64,000 nucleotides of DNA from Ignelater luminosus (Eukaryota; Arthropoda; Insecta; Coleoptera; Elateridae), in the NCBI GenBank assembly GCA_011009095.1, contig VTPC01091055.1, positions 124,001 to 188,000 on the forward strand. Reading direction: 5' to 3'. Below are positions 23,293-35,217 of the stretch, in pieces; positions within the stretch are counted from its first letter, which is position 1, and every line of letters begins with the position of its first letter. The notes under the pieces were generated by a model, which ran no database searches, was not told where the DNA came from, and saw nothing but the letters and a program-made list of their open reading frames with translations. Both the position numbers and the translations under genes were made by a program.

Positions 23293-24259
23293 CTAATTGT
23301 TACAGCAAGATTTCGAAGTGTTCGCTTGTTGTCTTCTATCTACCATAACTCTATCAATATGATCACCAGGTTCCCGACCTGCTGTTTTATCTAAAATTGC
23401 TTCTGCCAACTCATTAAATGCCCTTTCTATATTTATATTTGCTTTCGCAGACGTTTCCATGAATCTTATACCATGTTCACGTGCAATCTAAAAATTACAA
23501 TGACAGTTTTTTTCCTTTCTATATATTGTATATAAAGTTTTACGTACGGCTTCTCCTCTTTCTTTGCTTACAGCTCGCTTATCTTCCATATCACACTTAT
23601 TACCAAGTATCATCTTTTCTACGTCCTGATTTGCATGCTAAAAATATTTTTTCCAACGATTAATATTATATTGAACGGTTTAAATTACTAATAAAATACC
23701 TCATCTATATTTCTTAACCACTTAACTATGTTCTCGAAACTCTTTTCATTTGTTATATCGTAAACTAACATTATACCCATGGCACCTCTGTAGTATGACG
23801 TTGTGATTGTGTGAAACCGCTCTTGACCAGCGGTATCCCATATTTGTAATTTAATCTTTTTACCGCGAAGTTCTACAGTTTTTATTTTAAAATCTATTCC
23901 TATAAAAAAAAAAGAAGCAAAAGATTTAAAACTACCGCCGGTTATGACCTCACCCTCTATTTATAAATTTGAACAAAGTGGGGTTATCAAGTTGAGGAAA
24001 TTGTTTTTCATTATTTACACAATGGAATTGACAACGCTGGATTTTTTGGGAAGCTTATTAAAAATTATTTTAAATATTCGTTATTATATCGTTTTTTTTT
24101 GTATCATGTTAGAATCAAAAAGGTTAACTTACCTATTGTAGATATAAAAGTAGTTGTAAATGCATCGTCAGAAAATCTAAATAATATACACGTTTTACCT
24201 ACACCAGAATCGCCAATTAATAGTAACTTAAATAATAAATCATAAGTTTTCTTTGCCAT
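23293..24259 (-). CDS. Rab10: Small GTPase Rab10
   Basis: Four exons on the minus strand: 24133-24259, 23700-23899, 23548-23637 and 23293-23487, 612 nt in total, giving 203 residues. All joins are GT-AG and in phase. It starts [20 protein letters not shown] with the P-loop GDSGVGKT at residues 16-23. Switch I is [15 protein letters not shown]3 is [14 protein letters not shown]4 is NKCDMEDKR and G5 is [14 protein letters not shown]. The [20 protein letters not shown] stretch and the ending [17 protein letters not shown] fit insect Rab10 better than Rab8. The protein ends in CCNN, a double-cysteine site expected to be geranylgeranylated. Rab10 directs exocytic and basolateral membrane traffic on Golgi and endosomal membranes. 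The promoter lies just right of 24259 and contains a CRE. Confidence 0.96.
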
Positions 24260-24560
24260 TTCCTTTTAGAAAAATCACCACTACAAAATGATACAGTTTT
24301 GACGTTTAATTATAACCGAAGTGCGACATTAAATAGAAAATTGAAGTAAAAAGTCCCTAGATGTAGTTCTTTTTTCTTTGCGATGTTTGTTAGTTGTCGA
24401 TGTTATAAAAGTAACATAACTGACGTCACTTCTGTTAGTAAATTCCAGACGTTTTCAGAGGACTGCGAAAAAGTAAACGAATTTGTGATTATTTTTCGAG
24501 GAATTTGGAAAGTGTTTTAGTGTTTATTGCTGGCGAAGGAATTACCATAATATCCAGGTA
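24260..24560. promoter_or_regulatory. Rab10 promoter, possibly bidirectional, with a full CRE (TGACGTCA)
   Basis: The palindromic ATF/CREB site TGACGTCA is at 24421-24428, about 160 bp upstream of the Rab10 start codon. To its right a stretch up to about 24556 ends in a good donor (CCAG|GTAATTGG). It could be a rightward 5' UTR exon, most simply that of the lifeguard gene, whose first coding exon has a splice acceptor just before its ATG. The CRE match is seen directly. The bidirectional reading is inference. Confidence 0.4.
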
Positions 24561-26757
24561 ATTGGTGTTATACATCTAGTGTATTTTAATTGGAATGAAT
24601 GGTATTTGTAAGGAATGAAAGCATGCTGGAAATCGACTGTGTAATAAACTAATAAGTAACAATAGTTGCATGTTTTCTCTTTTAATTACCAACTATTATG
24701 AAGAGGTACAATTAAAAGTCTTTTTACAAATACTTCAAAGTTGTTAAAGTCTATAATTGCTCTTTTTATTAAAAAAAAAATTAACGGATGCCCTAGATTT
24801 CATTTTCGCTTATGGTTGATTCTAGTAAAAAGGATACTCCCACGTTATTACATCTGTTAACTCTATTTCCCGGTACTATTTAAATTAGTCTTTAATAGTA
24901 TTAGCAAAAAAAAATATTGATTACGATGTTGGATCAACTAATCAAAATGACTCATTCATTTTCGTTTGCATTACGTCGTTGCGCAAACGTAAACTTTGTA
25001 CGTTTTGTACAAGGTCTCGTGTTGTAGTAGCGGTGTTATTAAGAAGATTTAGACGAAAAAAGGATCTTGAATTTGATGGTAATTTATAACAGTGCTTTTA
25101 AAGTGTGTTTGATTTTTTTTTCTAAAATTTTACTGTTGACGCGAATTATTTTTGAGGGCTACTTTATTTTTGTAGGATTACATACATATTTACATATCAA
25201 TTGCTAATAATAGACGTTGCTAAACCAATTAGGTCTTAGAATTACCTAATTTTTATAATGATCATTGTTGTGTAAATGCCTAAATCTATTAAAAAAGGTA
25301 AGCAATATAAATTTTAGGTTAGTTACATAGTAGCAACAAAAATTGATTTATAATTTGAACGAGCAAGTCAATAGATAACATGATTAAAAATGTGTTTTAT
25401 TAGATGTTTATATTGTAAGATATTGATAAATTTATTGTTGTCGTCAGGTAAGTGTATGGTTGTGGTTTTTTAAGCTGTGTTGCCATGTTGGTTGTCAAAG
25501 TGACAGTGGCTTTGAAGGTTAATTTATTTTGACATGAGGCAGTTTTTTGTAAATAAAGTAAATGAATAGGATTCAGATGTCAGAACAATTTTAACTTCTA
25601 AATAAATTAATAACCTAACCTTCAAATTGGTTTTAAGTAATTTATAATGAAAAACTTTTGATTTGGTCTAAAAGGAATAATATTTTAAGTATATTAACAA
25701 ACATCGACATAAAGGTAAAAACCAGGTGTAAAACGATTAATCAATACATAAAGAAGAGCCAAAAAACATGATATTTCTGAAGAACTATTGACTATAATCA
25801 TAATTCTAAAATTTTAGATAATAGCACTCAAAAAAAAACTTTGATCATAAAATAAGTCATGAACTGATAATAGTAGTAAAATAACATAATGTAATAATTA
25901 CAGTCGTAATTAAACAGCAAAAAAGCATGAGAGGAAGTTTTTAATCTTTTAATAAATGTCACAACTGACTTAAAACCTTAACGATTTAACAAGACTTGAA
26001 CAACCACAATTGGAACAAGCATAATTTATGAAGGCTGTATTTTGCTTTACATTATAATTATCGCCCTCATCTTTATAATCAGTCACCGTAATTTTATTTT
26101 TAACTACCAGAAAAATATGCGGAAATTTGAAACTTTCTTTCTTGTGAATGGTATCTTAACTGGAAAAGTGTCTTTATATGAAATGTTATCATTTGATACC
26201 TAGATTATGTGATTTTGAAGTTTCTCAATGAGTGATCTGTGGAATTGAAATTCGTGATTTTGTTTTTGATAAATTTTTAAGTGTTTTTGCTAATGTCAAG
26301 CAATTATTACTTGTTAGATTGAATATAGTATGCAATAAAAAAAAATCTAATTGTGGATATTCTACTGTTGATTAGAGTACCTTGATATTGTTTTACTTTT
26401 ATGTTATTTTTTCTAATGGGTAGAGTGTGAACACACTTGTCAAAGAAGAGAGATAAAAATATACGTTAATACTCGACCCGCACCGCGAGTGTAAAGGACA
26501 GCAAAAGTCCAGCATTTTCCATCCTTGTCATGTTGTACAGTGGCGTAACGTTTAATAATATTACTGCACAAGAAAAATTTATTATTTTAAGCAATTTTAT
26601 AAAGGAACTGATAAATAAAGAAGAACATGACATTCAGAAATGAACATCTTTTTACTGATAGTGTTCTTCTATAATATTTTTTTATAAAAGTAGTAGCAAA
26701 CAGTAATATTGCACATTAGTGTAAAACTCGTAAAAGAGTGTAAACAAGTAGTGCTTT
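24561..26757. other. AT-rich DNA, no gene recognised
   Basis: No exon is recognised. The segment may be the start of a long 5' intron of the lifeguard gene. Confidence 0.4.
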
Positions 26758-27078
26758 ACGGGTCTGCGTCAGGTCAATCAGGCTGTTCAAGCTTATGTTT
26801 TTCCGGCCTATCGGGCTTGTCAGATCTGTCAACTTATCGGGTAGGTCGCGCTTTCTAGGCCGTTATTTTCGTACTGATCTGAAGCAGATCGGACCGAGGC
26901 CTTTTTCGTATTGAACCGCACCGTAGGATTATCGTGCAGACTTGGACAGGCATTGTTTTGATACTGAACCGAAGAGAATTCTCGCACTATACCAGACCGA
27001 GAACTTTTTCTTACCGAGTCAGTAAGTGATCGTTATTTTTATACTGAACCAAAGCGGTAAAATTTCGTACTATGCCGT
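26758..27078. repeat. Tandem part of a GC-rich repeat family
   Basis: Two to three diverged units carry the words TACTGAACC(G/A)AAG, TTTCGTACTAT and GACTTGGACAGGCATT, spaced roughly 70-100 bp. The same unit reappears at about 51770-51935. Confidence 0.6.
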
Positions 27079-27712
27079 AGAAGGCTGCACGGGTCGGGTT
27101 TCTTATTCGGGCCTCTTCAGTCGTCCATGGTTCTCTGACGTGTTCGGCTTCCTGACCCTGTCGGTTTCTTCGGGCCTTTTGAGTCGTTCAGGGTTCTCGG
27201 ACCTGTCCGTCTTCGTGGCCCTGTCGGGTCGATCGTGATGAATTTTCTTAGTTTCTGTATGTTGAGAAACAATGAGGAATAAGCAATCAAAAGCGTTTTC
27301 TTATGAGCTATAAGAAATAACACAAGTTTATTAACTTCTTTAACATTACAAAAATGACACACTTTTTTTTGTCTTTACAATTTCTAGAGTGACAACATAA
27401 TACATTAACAGTGTTGTCAAATTGAATTTTATTACTGACTTGCATGGATAACAGAACTATTGTATTCCACGATTGCAATCTCTAACAGTTCGGGCCTCTT
27501 GAATCATTGAAGTGTCTTGGGCCTGTGGCACCGTTTGTGTGCCTCTCGAGTAGTTTAGGGGTCTCGGGCCGTTCGGACTTTCAAGGACTGTCGGGGCCTC
27601 TCGAACTTTCCCGGACGATCAAAAAGTTACCAGTTTTTTTCGGGCCGCGTCAAGTTAATCCTAGTTGGACCGGACCGGACCGAGCCTGGAAATTTCGGCC
27701 CGTGCAGGACTT
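27079..27712. mobile_element. GC-rich degenerate repeat element with GCACGGG ends
   Basis: The left end is GGCTGCACGGGTCGGG and the right end, read in reverse, is TCCTGCACGGGCCGAAATTT. Inside, a degenerate 15-18-bp word of the type TCGGGCCT-TTC-GG recurs many times (27105-27235 and 27488-27640), separated by an unrelated AT-rich 250-bp segment (27240-27487) that may be an insertion. The TTTTTTCGGGCCGCGTCAAG junction also occurs in the 42-kb copy. It is non-coding. Long frames in it reflect the repeat. Confidence 0.6.
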
Positions 27713-28125
27713 GAATGCTGATTGTTTCGGATATTCCAAGGATTGCAAATCATAATGTTACGTCAATTTCTTTTTATTGTAGAAACGGACTCAAAACACC
27801 CGAGAGCAGATCATTTCAAAATTAACTGTACTTCCAATATGAATAAAATTTGTGAATTTACTAAGCAAACAAGAATTGACAAGAAGAAAATTGTCCAAAA
27901 GACATACTGTGCGCCCATGGCTAAAATGACGCTGATATCAAAATTTAAGGTTAGTTGACGAACTATTTTTCAAAAATTACACTGACAGAAAAATGGCATA
28001 TACATATAAAACAATATCAAGGCACTACTGTTGACCAACGGGTTCATATTTACAAAATTATTATTTATTCATAATCAACTTATAATTGGATTTTTATCCA
28101 CACTTATGAACCGTCTTAACCAACA
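27713..28125. other. AT-rich DNA, no gene recognised
   Basis: A 78-residue frame at 27722-27958 has no recognised similarity. Confidence 0.35.
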
Positions 28126-28176
28126 TTTTATCCACTAGTGGAATAAAGTTAGTTTATTCCACTGTTGTGGATAAAA
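28126..28176. repeat. Short tight hairpin (arms of about 22-24 bp, 5-bp loop)
   Basis: TTTTATCCACTAGTGGAATA on the left pairs with TATTCCACTGTTGTGGATAA on the right across a GTTAG loop, with one small internal bulge. The right arm continues into a word (TGTGGATAAAACG, then TTTTAGTCGCGTTT, 28166-28205) that is repeated directly at 29488-29530. Confidence 0.7.
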
Positions 28177-29530
28177 CGTATTGCATTCTTGTTTTAGTCG
28201 CGTTTGCATAGTTAGTTATTGACATTGAAATTTAAAGGTACGTTCGATTTTCTGTTTAGGAGCTGAAGCGTTGCGAGTGGAGCGAATGATCACGTGGTAC
28301 AGAGAGTAAACAGAATTTCTCGGAATAAAAGAACGAAACGGTGCATGATCTGGAGTCGTAGAACGTAAACAAATAAAGTTGTGGACGTAACCTCAACAGT
28401 AATCTTAATTAATTTAAATTCCAATTAGACTGCTTTGTTACAAAACTAAAGTAGGTATATTTGTTTAATTAACACAGTTGTAACAATTGAGAATTGGAGT
28501 TATAATAGGTATTTTGTTTCCTGTTTCTTCTGAGCAAGGTTGCCAAATTAAAGTAAAATTTGTCCGCATATTCATTTATACATGTTTTTCTCACATTTGT
28601 CTACAAACTTATTACTCATAAATTCGGGTGTATGGAATTTTTAAAATTATTGTAAAAAAATCAAACAACATTAAAAAAAAGTGAGGAAGAAATTATGTTG
28701 GATGTTTGCAAATGTGGCAACTCCGCTTGTGCTTCCATAAACTCCTAACACACAATTTTTTCAATCGGTGCATTAAGAGTTTGTACCTTTCAAGCGGAGC
28801 GCAAACCAACGCGGGAGCGGTGGCGGTAGCGATCAATGGTACGCACACTAAACGCGATATGCTTCTGCGGATCGCTTGTCAGTTAGTTTTTAAAAGTAAA
28901 TAATATAATTAATTTTCTATATTTCAAAATGGAAGTTCAACAGAATGTGGAGGAAGAATATCGTCCCATATCATTCTTTATATTTTTATAACATGGATGC
29001 GACGTATCGTATAAGATAGTGTGTCGTCGCAAAATTTCAATGAATACTTGGATTTTAGTATTATCACTCATGTTTTTCTTGTAATAATATTATTAACAAG
29101 AACACTGCACTTGCTAGAATATCGCCTGATCCGCGCAGGCAAATGGTGCATGACGCGTTTGACCGCACGGAAGTATGACCGCCGCGGTAGAACGCAACAA
29201 AACTGCGCGGGCACGATCACTTGATCGCTGTGGTGTGCGCACATTCATCGTCCAAATGAACCCTATCTGATCGCCACCGCTACCGCTCCCGCGTTGGTTT
29301 GCGCTCCGCTTCACTCTGTATTGTAAAAAATGAACTCTACAATAGTGCACTCTGTTAACTCGATCGCGAAAAACGAACGGCTTTTACAACAAGCAGAGCA
29401 CTCCGAGTTTTAAGAACAACAATGTACCTTATATGTAAATGTCTGTTTATTTTTTTTTATTAAATTCGAATAATTTGGGCTTGTGATTGTGGATAAAACG
29501 TTGTATTGCATTCGTTTTTTAGTCGCGTTT
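28166..29530. repeat. Direct-repeat pair framing a GC-rich foldback element
   Basis: 28166-28205 and 29488-29530 share TGTGGATAAAACG, TATTGCATTC and TTTTAGTCGCGTTT in order. Between them lies the GC-rich foldback at 28792-29311. The pair may be ends of one larger composite element or two copies of a small repeat. Confidence 0.5.
28792..29311. mobile_element. GC-rich 520-bp foldback element, 44-bp inverted ends
   Basis: Left arm 28792-28835 begins AAGCGGAGCGCAAACCAACG. Right arm 29268-29311 is its reverse complement with two mismatches. The arms contain an iterated GCGGT/AGCGGT hexamer-like pattern. The interior (29120-29250) is markedly GC-richer than anything around it. No target duplication is evident and there is no protein similarity, so it looks like a non-autonomous DNA transposon. 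Frames at 29021-29350 follow from the base composition. Confidence 0.75.
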
Positions 29531-29783
29531 TATCCACTTAAGAAAATTAAACGCCGTCTAAAACACTCTTACAATAAATAACTATTATTTTCTTCACTGT
29601 TATTAAAATGTGTTTATTACAAATACTAGTTATTCCGACCTATTCTTCTTGTTGTTTATTCAATGCTATTTGAAAAATAAAATAAACCCATGAAATAGAA
29701 AAGTTTCTCCATAAAACATTTCATTCCAGAAAATTATAAACAACAACGTTTTTTCATTTATCAACAAAGCTAACCTTATTTGC

Positions 29784-29905
29784 TTTTGACGTTCATAACT
29801 AACTTCCTAACCTCACTTTCTTTTTGACTTTGACAACTAACTTCCTAACCTCACTTTCTTTTGACATTGTCAATTAACTTTCTAACCTTACTTTCTTTGA
29901 CAACT
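29784..29905. repeat. Short tandem repeat, about 38-42-bp unit, three copies
   Basis: The word AACTAACTTCCTAACCTCAC is repeated with TTTCTTTTGAC spacers. The third copy has several substitutions. Confidence 0.75.
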
Positions 29906-30477
29906 AAATAGACAAATTAATATAATAAATAAAGTCAAAAATAAACTAATTTACAAACAGTTTAATAAAATGAAATAAAGCTATTTGTGATATCTGGTGA
30001 TAGCCAATTTTAAATTCTAATTAAAAAATAAAGTCGGGGAATTTTTATTTCCTGTTGATAAGTGGCAACGACAGATTAAACTGATGCAATTGCACTACAT
30101 GATACAACTAGTTCCTTGATTAATTTTAAAGAAACATTTTTTATAGAAAATAATTTAGTTGGAAACTAAGAAAATAAATTTCTCCTTACTCTAAAACAGT
30201 AATTGCAATCATGTTAGTGTACTTGTAGTAATTGTAAATTAATGCTAGAAAGTTTGATTTTAATTTTTATCTTATCTCTAAAACTAATAATATTTGCTTT
30301 CTGGAAATTTCACGTGATAATTCTTTATTTCATTGTGAACATGAGTTGTAGCTACTACTAAATAATAGACTATGTAAATTTAAAGTGCTGCTTACTGTAC
30401 TGTTATTGTAGTTTGTTTTCATTTTACATTCTTTTCTTCTTTTCTTTTAACAGATAATTCTCTCTTAATCTAGGAAG

Positions 30478-33400
30478 ATGACAACTTGGAATAGCGGTCC
30501 TTATCCACCTCCAGGTATGTTTATATTCTGCTATTCTTATCAAGCACATAACTTTTATTTCTCTTTAGCGCTTCAGTATATGCTTTTCCTTTTTTTTTTT
30601 TTTGTTTTTGTGTAGATCCTAATCAAGGATACTATGGTGGTCAGCAGGGTTACCCTCCTCCTCCTCAGCAGCCCTATCCAGGAGCAGGTTATCCCAATGC
30701 CCCTCCACCAATGTACACGGGAGGAATGCCTCAAGCAGGGGGTTATCCCGGCAGTGCTCCGTACGGTCAGCCGGCTGGAGGTGCCCCTTATGGACAACCC
30801 TACGGGCAGCCTGGTGGGGGAGCTTATAATAACCAAGCAGGTGAAGCAACACCCCTGTCTAATAGAACTGGTTTGTTCATTATTTTCTGCGTTTCTATGC
30901 TTGAAAGCATGCGGTTTGCAAGGATATTTTGTTTATGATAGAGGGATCTAGAAAGGCTATATAGCAAGGGGTTTTATGTATATGCATTTGTTTTTTGTTG
31001 TGGGACGGGGAAGGGTATGTTTTGGGCAGTTTAGCAGCTTGCTGAAAAGTGTAGTCAGATACTTTTATTTCTCTTGACTCGTATTTAAAGAAATTAAAAA
31101 GAAACTAGAGTAGATTTTTTTTTATATTGTCAAAATGGAAAAAATTAATTTCCTGTATGTTTCCTTATTAACTAAAAATGTCGCGTGTTTGTTAAAGAAG
31201 AGATATGGGCTAAGTTAGTTGATTTTAGACATTTTGTTATTGATAATAATTAAAAAAGTAAGCTATATAGAATTCTGAGTTATGTTAACTGTTCTTAAAT
31301 AAATAAAGTTACTGAAGTCTTTCAAGACGATTAGAGAAAGTAGAACATAATAATATGTCACAGTACATACGATCAAAGCATGTAGAAGACAGATCTTAAA
31401 GTGAATAAAATAAAAGTCGCAATGTGGGAAGGGAGATTTTTCTGAATGTATGAGCTTAGAAGAAATGTAGATGGATTCGGTAGTGGATGTTTATATTAGT
31501 CAAAAATTAGCCAACCTCAAAGGCGTTGCCTTCCTGTTATTGTCTTGTCTTTTCTAAGCAGAATTTTATTTTTTATTTCAACAAATACAGTATGCTCAAT
31601 TTATTTTGTTACATGTAGGTAGGCAACACACTAGACACATGACCAAATCTCGTCACTTTTATTTATTAAATTTCTTTAAATAAATAAAGATCAAACTTAT
31701 ATGAGATGAGATGTCATTATAGATTATGTGAGGTTAAATAATTTCTTATGTAGGGTACAAAAGTTTTTAATACCATCGTTTAGACAACAAGATCTATTAA
31801 AATCGTGAAAAAATCAAACGGTTTCCATTTAAAAAGATCGATGATGATGTCATTGCTTTGAAACAAATGTCTGCTGAAAGGTGATTGCAACATTAAAATG
31901 TGCATTTTCATAACAGAAAATTGACGTATTTCAGGATTTTCCAATATACTTGCCCATAAAAAAAATATGAAATTTACAAGTTACTAAGATGATGGCAAAT
32001 AATCTTAAAATCCCAACCTGCAGAAGAACAACAATGCTCACTTGTTTTTTCTTAAATTGCAATATATAATTTTTTTTATTTGGATCTAGATAGATATTTC
32101 GATTCCCTTTTTATCCATCACAAAAAAAGAGTTAAATCTTTTGTCAAGTTTTATGTAGTAATAAATCTAGCAATCATATTGTCTTTGATGGTAGCAAAAG
32201 CTTAAAAATAAGTAATTAGTGTCATTGAGAACGCAGGAAGAGTGACGTTTTTTGTCCAACGATTTGAAAAGAAAACTCAACTTTGGTTTTTTTTATCAAA
32301 ATATTTCTGTTGAGTCTAAACAAATGACAAATTGATAAAATTGAAGAGAACAAACAACACTTTCACCGCAGTCTCAAAGATAAATGACATTCACCAATTA
32401 TAGGCCTGTTCTTTCATTGTGATCTAATTTTAACTGTTCTTTCCTATGAAGATCACTTTTTTCTCTACATGATTAAGCGATTGCTGTTAGTTTGGATCAT
32501 TTTTGTTTTTGCTTTGTAACCTCTAAAACTTAAATGACATTTAATGAACTTGTTTTTTGGATTCAGAACAGTTTTTCATGATCTGAATTACTAGATCAGT
32601 TCAGTTAGGTTACGGCGAAAGAATCCAGCTGTGCATTTGAGTTTTGTTTCTGTCATGGATAACATGATTTGCTGGATTTGTAATTAATTAGGTAAAGGCT
32701 ACTAAGGTGCCATTTGCACTAACGCACCTAACCAATATTCTATTGATATTTCAGATGCAGGTTCTTAAAAATTTGTATGAGTTAATTAATATTTTTAATT
32801 AAATGCTGCTTTTAAAAGATGCGATTGTTTTATGAAAAACTTTGTTACAAATAATCTCTTAAATTAAAATTAAGTTCAGAGACACGCTTAAAAGTATTGA
32901 TAAGCAGAAGAAAAGTAAAAGTCTTAATCATTGCTTTGCAAAAAAGATATAGGTCTAGTTTATAAAAATGTGTACAGGATGTTAATAAATAACAGCAACA
33001 AACTGATAAGGTAAATTTCTGGTAACAAATATTTTTAAATGGAGTCGATGATCAATTTGTCTTATTACAGAGTAATTAGTTTTCAAAAGTTGTGTACAGA
33101 TATGTGGACTTTTGGGCGCATTGTTATTTGCCAAAATATCAAAAACTGTTATTAAAAACTATTCGAAAACCAATCAGCCGATTTGATTTTTTTAAACACT
33201 ACTGCATTCTGGTATTGAAGACCTTTAATTTGATGTACTACCATATCATTCAATTTAAGATTTTTAAAGTGGGAGTGGCTGGAGCTTAAGGGTAGAATCT
33301 TAATTGAAAACTTTGTACATAGTTTAGTCTCCCTCTCCCAGTATAAGAAAATGTCCTTGGATTTATTTTGATATCTTTTTTGATTTTCAAGATATTCAGG

Positions 33401-35217
33401 GTGGAAATGTTTAAAATGTTCACCCGGTATGTAGGTGTTGCCCCTACCTATTACTGTATACTTTTTTATTTTATTTTAAAATTCAGCTAATCTTCATGAA
33501 AATCCTTGAAAGCACAATAGAACGTATCTAGCATGTGAATGCTTTGGTGGGTAAACAAAGTACATAACCTCACATTCTTTTTGTTTTTGATACAGTATGT
33601 TGTTATAACTTCTTCTTAATTTTAAAGTGCTTTAAATTGCTTTTAAATTATGTCATACTCACAGGTATATTTTGTTACATGGGTTTGTATGGTAAGAACT
33701 CTTGTTTTATTCACCACAGCTTATTTGAAAATGTCGCGTGGACAAACTCGATTTGAAAATGTGGACTCCTAACCAGAGATTAGACAGTTGGATAAATAGA
33801 ACAATGACATTTAGAAAATACAAATTAAGACAGTTGCTAAGATAGGAATAATTAACTGCATTTTGTTAGGATTTTGTCTTCCGGTTTGCATTAATTATTT
33901 GGACACTTGATAGTATGAAGTTTAAATTAATTGCAGTTATACATTTATTTATTTATATTATAAAGAAGAAATGTCTGAAATTAGCATCAAGTTGATTCTA
34001 ATTGAGTAATTGCATGTCTGATAATAATAAGGAAAAAAACAAAGTTAACTAAATTCATGCTTTATGTGTAGATGGTGAGTAGTAATCTGGTTATATTTTG
34101 TCGATTCCAAACCAGTTGGTATGTATTTTGTAGTGTTAGTCTACAGAAAAAAAATGTTTGTTTTATGATTAGACAAGGGTAATGTGTCACTAACACCTTG
34201 AATAAATGGGCAAATCTGGATATCTTCTTATCAGTAAAATAAGTTTTTTTTCCTGATGTGAATCAATCAAGGCAGTTAGTTTAGTTTAAATTCCTAGATT
34301 TGCCCCTTATTCCTGAATTTTCTTGTTTTTGTTTTTTTATTGACAGTTATATGTCAAAATTAGTTTTGTTTCTTAATAGAGAAGGTTAATTCTTTTTTGA
34401 AAGTTAAGTGAGTTGATTTAGAATTTAAGAATTATCCAGTTTACACTTTTGCTAATGATAATTTTGTATAATATTTTCAGATATGTATGGAACAAGCTAT
34501 CCCGAAGACCCTGAGGTGAAGGGTTTTGACTTTTCAGACAAAAGTATCCGAAGAGGTTTCATACGTAAAGTTTACTCGATCCTAATGGTTCAGCTACTTA
34601 TAACGGGAGCCTTCATCTCGATCTTCTTCTTCCATCAGGGAGCAAAACGATTCGTTCAACATAACTCGTGGTTGTTTATTTTTGCACTTATAATTATGCT
34701 TGTTGCAATGATCGCATTAGCCTGCTGTGGTGAAGTACGAAGGAAAGCGCCTATGAATTTTATACTGCTGGCACTGTTTACGTTTGCGGAGGCGTTTCTA
34801 TTAGCTGTTGCTACGTCTAGATATGACGCGGATGCGGTTTTAATGGCGGTAGGGATAACGGCGGCGCTATGTCTTGGCCTAACTTTGTTTGCATTCCAAA
34901 CGAAGTGGGATTTCACTATGTGTGGAGGATTCCTCTTTGTTTGTGTCTTGATACTGATGATATTTGGGTTGGTAATATCTATTTTAGCGATGACGAAAGC
35001 GTTAGGTTCATTTAAAGTGGTGAACTTAGTTTATGCATCCTTGGGTGCTTTAATATTTTCAGTGTATCTTATTTATGATACACAGTTGATGATGGGTGGT
35101 AAACATAAATATTCAATCTCACCTGAAGAATATATCTTTGCTGCTTTGAACTTGTATGTTGATATTGTTAATATCTTCTTGTATATTCTTACTATAATTG
35201 GAGCATCCAGGGATTAA
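30478..35217 (+). CDS. Nmda1: Lifeguard / TMBIM (Bax inhibitor-1 family) membrane protein, Nmda1-like
   Basis: Three coding exons: 30478-30514, 30616-30840 and 34481-35217, 999 nt in total, giving 332 residues. It starts MTTWNSGPYPPP. A splice acceptor (TTTTAACAG, to 30453) lies just before the ATG exon, so an upstream non-coding exon exists. Residues 1-90 are a low-complexity P/G/Y/Q-rich cytosolic arm with repeated PYGQP units, typical of lifeguard/GRINA proteins. From DPEVKGFDFSDKSIRRGFIR on, seven hydrophobic spans follow (VYSILMVQLLITGAFISIFF, WLFIFALIIMLVAMIALACC and so on), ending in LYIDIVNIF-like LYVDIVNIFLYILTIIGAS. The conserved YDTQLMMGG and SPEEYIFAALNLY motifs of the family are present. 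Members act in ER/Golgi membranes on Ca2+ leak and protection from apoptosis. Intron 2 is 3.6 kb. Confidence 0.95.
30841..34480 (+). other. Large intron of the lifeguard gene
   Basis: A 3640-bp intron with donor GTGAAG and acceptor ATTTTCAG. It is AT-rich with no transposon or nested gene recognised. The short frame at 33092-33289 has no family resemblance. Confidence 0.7.

Noticed and set aside
27117-27362. Frames with PTGPRRRTGPRT-like repeats on both strands (also 42244-42572)
   Set aside because: Products of translating the GC-rich degenerate repeat. They occur on both strands and in several frames.
30573-30951. Three overlapping frames around 30.6-30.95 kb on both strands
   Set aside because: Shadows of exon 2 of the lifeguard gene, whose P/G/Y-rich repeat keeps other frames open.
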